Position numbers and translations under genes: made by a program. Shown here piece by piece: positions 46,793 to 54,814 of a stretch of 64,000 nucleotides of DNA. The DNA is taken from positions 1 to 64,000 of the forward strand of contig NZ_JAUCYU010000017.1 in the NCBI RefSeq assembly GCF_030373445.1, read 5' to 3'. Every line of letters starts with the position of its first letter. The stretch's first letter is position 1. This stretch comes from Roseovarius sp. Its GTDB lineage: Bacteria; Pseudomonadota; Alphaproteobacteria; Rhodobacterales; Rhodobacteraceae. The notes below the pieces were generated by a model. The model saw nothing but the letters and a program-made list of their open reading frames with translations. It ran no database searches and was not told the origin of the DNA.

Positions 46793-47890
46793 ATGGCTGG
46801 TCTGAAATTCCCGGCTGACCCGGTCCTCCGGCTCGCCGTCATCATCATCGCTGTGATCATGTGCTTCGGCGTTCTCAAGCTCGCCGGAGATATCTTTGCG
46901 CCCATGGTCCTTGGCCTCGTAACCGGCGTCATCCTTGCGCCGATAACCGACTTGCTGGAACGCTGGCGCATTCCCGCCGGCATGGCGTCGGCGATCGTGC
47001 TGGCCCTCGGGATATCCGCTGTGGCCGTCGTGGTCGTGTTGCTCGAACCACTTATGTGGCGCGTCATCGACGAGCTGCCGGACATCAAGTGGGAGCTTCG
47101 CGCGATCATCGAAGAATTTCGCGGCGTGATCCGCGGCCTCGACGCGGTGAACGAGGAAGTGGGCCAGGCGCTCGGCGCCGAAGCGAACAATGGTGAAGGA
47201 AACGGCAAGGGGCCGATCCCCGATCCGACCGCGACCTTGCTTCTTGCCCCCCTGGTACTGGCTCAGGTGCTTATCTTCGCGGGCACGCTGTTCTTCTTCC
47301 TCCTGACGCGCCGGGGGATTTACGTCTGGATTTCGACCTGGGTCGGCGACCGGCGGGACACGATCATCATCAAGCAACGTTTCACGACGGCCGAGCGGCT
47401 GGTGGCGCGTTACTTCCTGACCATCTCGATCATCAATGCCGGGCTTGGTGCGTGCCTCGGGGCCCTGCTGGTCGTCATCGGCCTGCCCGGCCCGCTGATC
47501 TGGGGCGTCGTGGCGGCAGCGCTCAACTTCATTCTCTACCTCGGGCCGATCATGGTCATCGGCGGGCTGCTTCTGGCCGGGCTGATCGCCTTTGAAGGGC
47601 TGATGGTCTTTGCGCCCGCTGCGATATTTCTCTGCCTCAACATGATCGAGTCGCAATTCGTGACGCCGGCCATGGTGGGCAAGCACATCTCGGTCAACCC
47701 GCTGCTGATCTTCGCCTCGCTCGTGGTGTGGCTCTGGATGTGGGGGCCGATTGGCGGGATCGTGGCCATCCCGGTGCTGGTGATCGTCCTGGTGATGCTC
47801 GACATCTTCGACAGCCAAGGGCGTGCCCGGAAGCGGCCCCCGCCCCCTGAGCCGGAACCCACGCCCGCTCCGGAAGCCTCGACGACCTGA
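46793..47890 (+). CDS. AI-2E family transporter (putative permease)
   Basis: 365-residue membrane protein with eight or so predicted helices. The typical family parts are FAPMVLGLVTGVILAPITDL, FLLTRRGIYVWISTWVGDRR, GLPGPLIWGVVAAALNFILY, LGPIMVIGGLLLAG and IESQFVTPAMVGKHISVNPL. The C-terminus is proline-rich (KRPPPPEPEPTPAPEAS). The ATG at 46793 gives the normal family length, but no good ribosome site precedes it; a TTG at 46661 would overlap the channel gene. Members include exporters and Na+/H+ antiporters, so the substrate is open. Confidence 0.82.
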   Translation: MAGLKFPADPVLRLAVIIIAVIMCFGVLKLAGDIFAPMVLGLVTGVILAPITDLLERWRIPAGMASAIVLALGISAVAVVVVLLEPLMWRVIDELPDIKWELRAIIEEFRGVIRGLDAVNEEVGQALGAEANNGEGNGKGPIPDPTATLLLAPLVLAQVLIFAGTLFFFLLTRRGIYVWISTWVGDRRDTIIIKQRFTTAERLVARYFLTISIINAGLGACLGALLVVIGLPGPLIWGVVAAALNFILYLGPIMVIGGLLLAGLIAFEGLMVFAPAAIFLCLNMIESQFVTPAMVGKHISVNPLLIFASLVVWLWMWGPIGGIVAIPVLVIVLVMLDIFDSQGRARKRPPPPEPEPTPAPEASTT

Positions 47891-47894
47891 CCTG

Positions 47895-49487
47895 TCAGAC
47901 GATTTCTTCAGGCATCCCCGGCACCGGCATGGCGATCTCACGCGCGGCATCTGAATCGTAATGCACGAGGAACCCGCGACGGTCTTCCGGTTCCCGTTGC
48001 GTGTTGTCGTCGACAAGCCGCTTCCAATGCTCGAACGCCTTGGCCGGATGGAGAAACTCGTCGCCCATGCCGGTCGGCAGCCAGTTGCCCATCACCTTTT
48101 TCCGCACCAGCTCGATATGCTCTGAGCGGTCGAACCAGAGCCCGGTCTCGCTATCCCACCGAAGGCTGCGACCATTGAGATTGGCCGAGGACACGATCGC
48201 TCCGAACTCGTCGAAGATCGAAACCTTCGAGTGGACATAGATCAGGGGCGCATCTTCCAGCACATCGCGTTCGTCGCTTTGCTGTCGGCGCGTCTGTACC
48301 GGTGACGCGACAAGAAGCCGGTCGTCCCCGAATGCCTTCGTCAGCTGCGCCAGGCACTTGATCTGCTGATCCTCGCCGAACCGCGCGTCGAGGCCCCGAT
48401 TGCTGTCGAAGGCGACGTCCTCCGGCGCGGCGGGAAGCACCACGAACAGCTTGAGGTTCGGGCATTGGCGCGCGCGCTTTGCCAGCGCCCGCGCCAAGGG
48501 CTTGTGGCGCAGAAACTGTGTCTCGAGATAGACGAACTGCTCGGCCTTGCGGATGCATTCGAGATGGCGTTGCTCGATCTCGCGCAACACGGTCTTCGGC
48601 GAGACCCGCAGCGACGCGTTGTGCCGACGGCGGGAAAGGGTCCGCAGGAACCCGGGCGCTGACGGCGGAGGGGGCGATTTCGCCGCCACCGTGTCGAGGA
48701 ACGTGTCGAGATGCTTCTGTGCCGCCTCGACGACCGAGCCTGTCGCGATCACCTGAACGTCATGCCATGTCCGTTCCGGCGCACGGCTATGGCGCCGGGT
48801 GTCATAGCGACGATCGTTCAGGTCGAGCCCACCGATATACAGCAGCCGACGATCGAACACCGCCATTTTCTGGTGGTGGGTCGCCGGGTAAAGATCGACC
48901 AGCTGAACCGGGAAGCAGAGGCTGCCATTGTCGCCTTCGTAGCAAATGCGGCGCAGCCGCGGCGTCTCGGACCGGAACCTCGCCCGTTCATCACCGTTCA
49001 TTTCCAGCCAGGAGCTGTTGAGTTCTCGCATCTTCTGCCGGACGAACGGGTAGAACACCAGTTTCGGTATCAACCCGGCGCGCGCATCATGCAGGGCTAT
49101 GGTGAATTCCAGCTTTGCGTCGTCCCTGGCCAGCTCCTGCACGGCCACCATCTGGCGCTTGGTCTGCCATGCCAGCTGGTGCAGTTCGGGGGCGGCGACG
49201 GGGTCGAAATCCGTCACGACGATGCGTATGGCGACCCCGCGGTTGAGAGTCGCGAGCATAAGGTCGAACCACGTATCGCCAAGTTCCCGGGCTTCGTCGG
49301 AATGAAGCTTGGTCGTAAGGTCGAACAGCCGGAAGCTGGCTGATATCTCGTGTTCCGCGTTGAGAAAAGCCCTTTCGAACGCAGGGTAGGCCTCGCCGGC
49401 TGTCACGAGAACTTCGAGATTGCCGATCGTCCCGTCGCTTTCGCGGACTTGGGTCACGGCCTCATTCACCTCGCCTGATGCGTCCAT
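47895..49487 (-). CDS. Phospholipase D-like / cardiolipin synthase-like protein
   Basis: 530-residue enzyme with two HKD motifs: HHQKMAVFDRRLLYIGGLDL (H205, K207, D212) and HSKVSIFDEFGAIVSSANLN (H419, K421, D426). The pair forms one active site for phosphodiester hydrolysis or phosphatidyl transfer. It has no N-terminal membrane helices, which cardiolipin synthases normally carry. A small separate protein with just that type of helix pair is encoded upstream on the same strand. The ATG at 49487 is chosen, although an ATG at 49568 is possible; neither has a strong ribosome site. It is convergent with the AI-2E gene. Confidence 0.85.
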   Translation of the reverse strand: MDASGEVNEAVTQVRESDGTIGNLEVLVTAGEAYPAFERAFLNAEHEISASFRLFDLTTKLHSDEARELGDTWFDLMLATLNRGVAIRIVVTDFDPVAAPELHQLAWQTKRQMVAVQELARDDAKLEFTIALHDARAGLIPKLVFYPFVRQKMRELNSSWLEMNGDERARFRSETPRLRRICYEGDNGSLCFPVQLVDLYPATHHQKMAVFDRRLLYIGGLDLNDRRYDTRRHSRAPERTWHDVQVIATGSVVEAAQKHLDTFLDTVAAKSPPPPSAPGFLRTLSRRRHNASLRVSPKTVLREIEQRHLECIRKAEQFVYLETQFLRHKPLARALAKRARQCPNLKLFVVLPAAPEDVAFDSNRGLDARFGEDQQIKCLAQLTKAFGDDRLLVASPVQTRRQQSDERDVLEDAPLIYVHSKVSIFDEFGAIVSSANLNGRSLRWDSETGLWFDRSEHIELVRKKVMGNWLPTGMGDEFLHPAKAFEHWKRLVDDNTQREPEDRRGFLVHYDSDAAREIAMPVPGMPEEIV

Positions 49488-49822
49488 CTCGATGCCAATC
49501 TTCGCTGCGCCAGCCTCAATTGTCGAGCCACAAGCCTTGCCCCTGACCCGAAAAATCGCCCCCGCCATATTTCAGGCGGGGGCTGTCACCCGCGGGACAA
49601 CGGGTCGGCCAGGTCTATCGGCTTGGGGACGGGAGAGACCTGGTCAGAGGGGCGCGGTTGCGCCATGACTGGTATCCAAACGCGCTGTTCTGTCGATGGT
49701 TCCACGCTGGATACGATTTTTTTCGCTGACGGAGAATTCAATCCAAGGTTGAGTGATTGTCATCGGCACCTTGCGTGTCCACGACCAAGGGGACCCGACC
49801 CGAGATGAGGTCCGTCTCTCTC

Positions 49823-50008
49823 CTAGACCTTCGCCGCGCGCGGGCCGGCGATGAGCCAGATGATGAAACCGATCAACGGCAGGATCAAAACCAGCAGAAC
49901 CCACAAGACCTTCCGGCCTGTCGTCGCCGAAGAGCCGACGATGGACACGATCGCCCATATATCGAGAATTAAAAGGATTAGTCCGCCCAATCCGGAAATT
50001 TCCAGCAT
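49823..50008 (-). CDS. Small membrane protein with PLDc_N-type domain
   Basis: 61-residue protein consisting of two hydrophobic helices (about residues 6-24 and 36-54) joined by a short polar loop, with the pattern ILDIWAIVSIVGSSATTGRK then WVLLVLILPLIGFIIWLIAG. This resembles the N-terminal membrane anchor of cardiolipin synthases (PLDc_N), including the P-x-x-G-x-x-x-W-x-x-x-G pattern. The ATG at 50008 has CAGGAGG 5 nt upstream. It lies 335 nt upstream of the PLD-like gene, on the same strand. Confidence 0.75.
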   Translation of the reverse strand: MLEISGLGGLILLILDIWAIVSIVGSSATTGRKVLWVLLVLILPLIGFIIWLIAGPRAAKV

Positions 50009-50236
50009 GTCGCCTCCTGAAGATACCTGCCGGCGCAAACGCGGGGCGACTGCCTATGCAGTTCCCTACGCGCGCACGTTCGTGAAGTAACTCATTGATC
50101 ACCCGAAAAGTTCCGCAAATTTTTCTAGTAAATTTTTGCCTCGGATTGAAACTAAAGCGGCCCCAGCGGGGTTGGATGGATGCAATGACGGGACCAATCC
50201 CATCATAAAACCGTTCAACTGGAAGGAGCGAAGATA

Positions 50237-51397
50237 ATGAAACGTTTTCTCATGACAACCGCCATCGCGGCACTTGCCGCGTCGCCGGTTCTGGCAGCCT
50301 CGGAAACGACCGAAGACACCAGTGCCCAGGTCACTGAATCGACCGACATGTCTCAAGACACCGCCAGCGCCACCGGCAACGACGTCGTTGCCGAGATGGA
50401 AGGCATGAAGGTCAGCGCGTCCGACCTGATCGGCAAATCGGTCTATATCCTGGGCGAAGATGCTTCCGACGCCGAGATTGCCGAAGAAGCAAGCGAACCG
50501 TCCGACGACTGGGAGCGCATCGGCGAGATCGGTGACGTGATCATTTCGGGCGATGGCAAGATCGAGTCCGTCACTCTGGACGCCGGCGGCTTTCTCGGAA
50601 TCAACGAGAAGCACATCAGCGCCGCGATGGACGAGCTGAAGTTCGTCAGCGACTCGAGCGGTTCCGACGAAGAAAGTGCCGAAGGCGAGTATTTCGTGGT
50701 CTTCACCGGCGACAAGACGGCACTGGAAGATCGCGACCAGCTTGACCAGGCGGCCGTCCGCGACTCGGGCAGCAGCTTCTTCAACGAAGGCGCCGAGGAA
50801 AGCGCAGAAGCCGACATGGAAGAGGCTGCCGAAGAAGAGACCGCAGAGGCCACTGAAACCGAAGAGGCCACTGACACCGATCTGACCGCCGAGCAGACGG
50901 CCAACAACGAAGCAGCCGAGACCGAAGAAAGCGACATGGCCGAAAGCGAAAGCACGGACATGACCGACGATCAGGACAGCGAGCAGATGGCCGAGACCGA
51001 CGCCGCTGAGCCCGAAGAAACCGACCTGACGTCGCAGCAGATGTCGGAGGCCGAAGGCGCCGATGACGCCCAGGAGATGGATGAGCAGACGGCTCAACTC
51101 TCCACCGACGAACGCGGCCAACTGACCGCGGAAGAACTGGAAGGTGTCTCCGTCTACGGTACCGAAGAAGACCGCCTCGGCGAAATCTCGGACCTCGTCC
51201 TGAGCGACGACGGCAAGATCACCGAGGTGATCGTTGACGTTGGTGGCTTCCTCGGCATTGGCGAGAAGCCGGTCGCGCTTCCGTTCGAAGATCTCGAACT
51301 GCGCCGTTCCGACGATGAAGGCATGACCGGCGGCCTGCGCGCCACCACCGGTTACACCAGCGAAGAGCTCGAAGGCATGGAGAGCTGGGAAGGCTAA
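50237..51397 (+). CDS. Secreted PRC-barrel domain protein, highly acidic, two barrels
   Basis: 386-residue protein with a signal peptide (KRFLMTTAIAALAASPVLAA). It has two PRC-barrel copies: about residues 60-130 (GEIGDVIISGDGKIESVTLD, then AGGFLGINEKHI) and about 300-360 (GEISDLVLSDDGKITEVIVD, then VGGFLGIGEKPV). The linker (about 180-290) is almost only Glu, Ala, Thr, Ser and Asp with Met. The overall protein is very acidic. PRC-barrel proteins with a signal peptide are common in alphaproteobacteria, but their role is not established; envelope stabilisation is possible. It has AAGGAGCGAAGATA before the ATG and a strong terminator downstream. Confidence 0.85.
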   Translation: MKRFLMTTAIAALAASPVLAASETTEDTSAQVTESTDMSQDTASATGNDVVAEMEGMKVSASDLIGKSVYILGEDASDAEIAEEASEPSDDWERIGEIGDVIISGDGKIESVTLDAGGFLGINEKHISAAMDELKFVSDSSGSDEESAEGEYFVVFTGDKTALEDRDQLDQAAVRDSGSSFFNEGAEESAEADMEEAAEEETAEATETEEATDTDLTAEQTANNEAAETEESDMAESESTDMTDDQDSEQMAETDAAEPEETDLTSQQMSEAEGADDAQEMDEQTAQLSTDERGQLTAEELEGVSVYGTEEDRLGEISDLVLSDDGKITEVIVDVGGFLGIGEKPVALPFEDLELRRSDDEGMTGGLRATTGYTSEELEGMESWEG

Positions 51398-51421
51398 GCC
51401 TGCCCCCTATGCCTGAATTAC

Positions 51422-51451
51422 AAGGCCGGGTCCTGCTGGACCCGGCCTTTT
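51422..51451. terminator. Strong bidirectional Rho-independent terminator
   Basis: AAGGCCGGGTCC / GGACCCGGCCTT, a 12-base perfect stem with loop TGCT, followed by TT on the + strand and preceded by AA. It lies 25 nt after the PRC-barrel gene and 23 nt before the end of the convergent Rieske gene, so it can serve both. Confidence 0.85.
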
Positions 51452-51473
51452 CATGTCTGCCATTGGCGGTGGG

Positions 51474-52676
51474 TCAGACGCGGATCATTTCCAGGTAGCT
51501 TTTATAGAACCCGCGAATGCCCCATTCCATGTCGGCCAGCGGGCCCGGGCGGAAATGGTAGGAATTCACACCTTCCTGATTGTGCCGGATGATGCGCTCG
51601 TCATCGAGCGACGTGACATGCCAAAGCCAGGTGAGGTCTTGCGTGGCGTAATCCTTCGGCTCTTCCGCATCTCCACGCACCAGCCAGATCACCTCGATAT
51701 CGGTTTCCTGCAGGCCGCGCGGGATGAACCTGTACCCCACGACATGATCGGCGTAGACTAGGAAGTTGTTGAGTGCGCCGATCTGGATATCTGTCGCGCC
51801 CCCGTCGTACCCGGTCAGGCTACCCAAAGGCGGCGCCAGCGGGGTGCCGTCGCGGCTGCCGGTCTGGTAGCCTTCGTAAAGCGGATAGCGGCGGTAGTAC
51901 ACGTCGGCCCCCAACGCCTTTGCATCCGGTCCGGTCTCGCTGAGGATGACCGTGGGCAAACCGATCCCCTCGGATCGCTTCTTGAGCGGCTCGACCAGCT
52001 TTTCCATGTCCTGCGGCGCCTTGAGCGTGTGCGACTTGGCATATTCCTGATGCGAGGGCGCACAATGGTAGCACTCCATGTAATTCTCCAACGCCAGCTT
52101 CCAGTTGGCCGGCACCGGGTAAACCGTCTTGTGCGCGATTTTCAGGTTCTCCAGTCCGAACGGCGCGCTCAGTGGCGCCAGCCTTTCCAGCCCTTCCTGG
52201 ATCGGGGGCGGGTCGTCGGCCGTACAGACAAGGATAAGGCCCTGGAAAACGATGACATGGGCGGGGAACAGCCCGTAGTCGCCCGGGTCGAAATCCTGCC
52301 CCATCGCCCGGCCGGAGCGAAGTTTGCCGGAAAGCTCGAACGTCCACGCGTGGTAGGGACACACGAAAAGCCGCGCCTTGCCCTCCGGCTCGACGCAGAC
52401 GCGCGAACCGCGATGTCGGCAGACGTTGAGATGGGCGTGCACCTCTCCGTCGCGGTCGCGGACCACGATGATCGATTCCGGGCCGTAGTCGAACAGGAAA
52501 TAGTCGCCCGGCTCGGGGATCTGGCTGACATGGCCGACCCAGAGCCAGCTTCGGTTCCAATAGGCGTCGATGTCGCGTTCGTATATCTCTCGCGAGGTAT
52601 AGAATTCGCGCGGCAGCGCAAAGCCTTCCCGGTGTGAGTGGATCAGGCGGGCGATTTCATCGGTATTCTGCAACAT
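51474..52676 (-). CDS. Rieske non-heme iron oxygenase, quaternary-amine type
   Basis: 400-residue oxygenase alpha subunit. The Rieske cluster ligands are C86, H88 (NVCRHRGS) and C106, H109 (VCPYHAWTF). The catalytic domain has NWKLALENYMECYHCAPSH, with iron ligands H204 and H209 and, from context, D358 or D359 (TSLDDERII). The bridging residue before CYH is glutamate (E201) instead of the aspartate of ring hydroxylases, a feature described for the carnitine oxygenase CntA. That points to N-dealkylation of a betaine-like compound. It is the last gene of the operon with transporter and TMADH-like enzyme (10 nt gap). No reductase partner is encoded in the window. Confidence 0.88.
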   Translation of the reverse strand: MLQNTDEIARLIHSHREGFALPREFYTSREIYERDIDAYWNRSWLWVGHVSQIPEPGDYFLFDYGPESIIVVRDRDGEVHAHLNVCRHRGSRVCVEPEGKARLFVCPYHAWTFELSGKLRSGRAMGQDFDPGDYGLFPAHVIVFQGLILVCTADDPPPIQEGLERLAPLSAPFGLENLKIAHKTVYPVPANWKLALENYMECYHCAPSHQEYAKSHTLKAPQDMEKLVEPLKKRSEGIGLPTVILSETGPDAKALGADVYYRRYPLYEGYQTGSRDGTPLAPPLGSLTGYDGGATDIQIGALNNFLVYADHVVGYRFIPRGLQETDIEVIWLVRGDAEEPKDYATQDLTWLWHVTSLDDERIIRHNQEGVNSYHFRPGPLADMEWGIRGFYKSYLEMIRV

Positions 52677-52686
52677 GGTGCTGACC

Positions 52687-54759
52687 TCATCCTTCTATGG
52701 CTGTGATTTCACGACGGAAATATTCCTGCTCGACCTCTTCGGGCAGGCGTTCAAAGTTGCGGGCCGCGCGGTGGCCGGAATAGACGGCATCGGCGATCAG
52801 CCCCGGCGCGGCGGCGTCTCCAATCAGTTCGACATGGTACAGGTTGGAATGGCCACGCAGTTCGTCGTAAAGGCCGGTCACGCGATCCCGGCGCGTCACC
52901 AGCAGAGCCGTGCCGCATGCGATTTCGGTTTCCCGTCCGGTATAGACACAGGCCAGCCGGCAGGCGGATGCCTCGACACCGTTCAGCGCCTGCGCCGTCA
53001 GGATCGTCACTCCCCGCTCCAGCAGGCTTTTCTGCACGCGGCCCTGCTCCAGCGTCAGCCCGGTGAAGGGCGAGACCATGTTGGCAGTGGTGACGAACGT
53101 CACCTCGTGCCCCTGGTCCGCCAAGTGCGTGGCCAGCACCCCGGCGAGGTAGCCATGGTCATCGTCGTAGATCACCAGCGGACCCGGCCCGGGCCTGATA
53201 CCGTCCATCACGTCATCCGGCGTCATCACCATGGCGTTGTCGGCGATGGCTATCCCGAACCGTGCCGTGCGCCCCTGCCCGTCCCGCCGCCAGCGGGCAC
53301 CGGTGGCAAGGAACACGTTCGGCACACCCAGCTCTAGCACCTCTTCGCGGCCCAGCGGGCTGTCGGTGAAGATATCGACATTGCCACGCTGTTGCAGGTC
53401 ACCCAGGCGGTAATCCATCACCCGCCCCCATGCGGCCAGCCCGTTCAGCCCGGCCTCGCGCCGCACCCGGCCGCCCAGCTCCTTCCCGGCCTCGGCCAGC
53501 GTCACGTGATAGCCGCGCCGGGCAAGCTGCATGGCGCATTCCAGCCCGGCCGGGCCCGCCCCCACCACCAGCGCCGCCTCTTCCCTGCCTTTCGCGCCGA
53601 TTGTCTCGGGGTGCCAGCCGCGGCGCCACTCCTCGCCCATCGTCGGGTTCTGCGTGCAGCGGATCGGCACGCCCTGCGAATCCGCAGAGACACAGATATT
53701 GCAGCCGATGCATTCCCTGATCTGGTCGATCCGCCCCTCTTCGATCTTCTTCGGCAGGAATGGATCGGAGATCGACGGGCGCGCCGCGCCGATCATGTCG
53801 AGCACGCCCTTGCGCACCAGCGACGCCATCATGTCGGGCGATGTGAAGCGACCGACGCCCACCACCGGCTTGCTGGTGATCTGCTTCACGGCCTCGAGAT
53901 ATTTCGTCTGATAGCCATCTTCCGGCTGGAACCGCGTCGTCTGCGAGTCGTTTGGCCAGTCGGCGACGTTGACGTCCCACAGGTCCGGCAGTTCGGCCAG
54001 CAGTTCGACCACGCCACGCCCCTCTTCCTCGGCCTGCATCCCGTCGGGGCCCTGCATTTCGTCGATGGCAAACCGGAAGGCCACGCCGCACTTGCCCTCC
54101 GCCAGTTCCAGCGTGTCCTCGAGCAGTTCCCGCGTCAGGCGCACCCGGTTCTCGAGACTGCCGCCGTATTCATCCATCCGGTCATTATGCTGCGGCAACA
54201 GGAAGTGATGCGGGATCGTCATGTGATGGCCGGCATAGACATAAATGATGTCGAATCCCGCCTTCATCGCCCGGCGCGCCGCGTCGCGGTGCCAGCGGCG
54301 CAGGTTCCGGATGTCTTCCTTGTCCATCGCCCGCGCCTGTGGGGCGAAGCCCGCGTCGATGACCGTATCGCTCGGCGCAAGCGCCGGGGCACGGCTCAGC
54401 AGGTTGGGCGCGTGGCTGCCGTTATGGGCCAGTTCGATCCCGGCCAGCGAGCCGTGCGCGTGGATCGCATCTGTCATCAGCCGCAGGCCTGGAATGTCAC
54501 GGTCATCCCAAAGCCGCCCCTCGGCAAAGGGCGACAGGTCGGACGTCGGATGGATCTCCGTTTCCTGGTTGCACACCACGGCCCAGCCACCCTCGGCCTT
54601 CATGCCACGCATCGCCGCTTCGGCCCGGGGCCTTTGGTAGCCCATGCCGTTGCAATGCGGCACCTGGTAGAACCGGTTGCGCGCGGTGACCGGCCCGATG
54701 CGGACCGGCTCGAACAGAATGTCATAAGGGGTCGCGCGGGGGGTCATGGGCGCCGTCAT
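52687..54759 (-). CDS. Trimethylamine/dimethylamine/histamine dehydrogenase-like iron-sulfur flavoprotein
   Basis: About 690 residues. Old-yellow-enzyme barrel (1-about 340), a 4Fe-4S site (ECIGCNICVSADSQGVPIRC) then TQNPTMGEEWRRGWHPE, and a C-terminal NAD/ADP-type fold (VVGAGPAGLECAMQLARRGY). FYQVPHCNGMG keeps the cysteine that in trimethylamine dehydrogenase (TMADH) binds FMN covalently, and YAGHH keeps the Tyr/His pair. By alignment from memory, Trp264 and Asp267 of TMADH are kept (DWPND), Tyr60 becomes Glu and Trp355 becomes Asp. So the substrate is likely an amine other than trimethylamine. The start is 54759, directly behind AAGGA; 54747 is an alternative. Confidence 0.88.
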   Translation of the reverse strand: MTAPMTPRATPYDILFEPVRIGPVTARNRFYQVPHCNGMGYQRPRAEAAMRGMKAEGGWAVVCNQETEIHPTSDLSPFAEGRLWDDRDIPGLRLMTDAIHAHGSLAGIELAHNGSHAPNLLSRAPALAPSDTVIDAGFAPQARAMDKEDIRNLRRWHRDAARRAMKAGFDIIYVYAGHHMTIPHHFLLPQHNDRMDEYGGSLENRVRLTRELLEDTLELAEGKCGVAFRFAIDEMQGPDGMQAEEEGRGVVELLAELPDLWDVNVADWPNDSQTTRFQPEDGYQTKYLEAVKQITSKPVVGVGRFTSPDMMASLVRKGVLDMIGAARPSISDPFLPKKIEEGRIDQIRECIGCNICVSADSQGVPIRCTQNPTMGEEWRRGWHPETIGAKGREEAALVVGAGPAGLECAMQLARRGYHVTLAEAGKELGGRVRREAGLNGLAAWGRVMDYRLGDLQQRGNVDIFTDSPLGREEVLELGVPNVFLATGARWRRDGQGRTARFGIAIADNAMVMTPDDVMDGIRPGPGPLVIYDDDHGYLAGVLATHLADQGHEVTFVTTANMVSPFTGLTLEQGRVQKSLLERGVTILTAQALNGVEASACRLACVYTGRETEIACGTALLVTRRDRVTGLYDELRGHSNLYHVELIGDAAAPGLIADAVYSGHRAARNFERLPEEVEQEYFRREITAIEG

Positions 54760-54780
54760 TCCTTGCCAGGGGTATCGTGA

Positions 54781-54799
54781 GGGGCGGCCATGCCGCCCC
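54781..54799 (-). other. Stem-loop after the ABC binding-protein gene
   Basis: GGGGCGGC / GCCGCCCC, an 8-base perfect stem with loop CAT, 15 nt after the binding-protein stop and before the flavoprotein gene. There is no U-run on the transcribed strand. It is probably an RNA-stabilising hairpin. Confidence 0.5.
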
Positions 54800-54814
54800 C
54801 GTCTTTCTACAGGA

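Noticed and set aside
50800..51080. Repeat array in the PRC-barrel gene
   Set aside because: The low-complexity sequence is a coding acidic linker; no exact DNA repeat unit is maintained.
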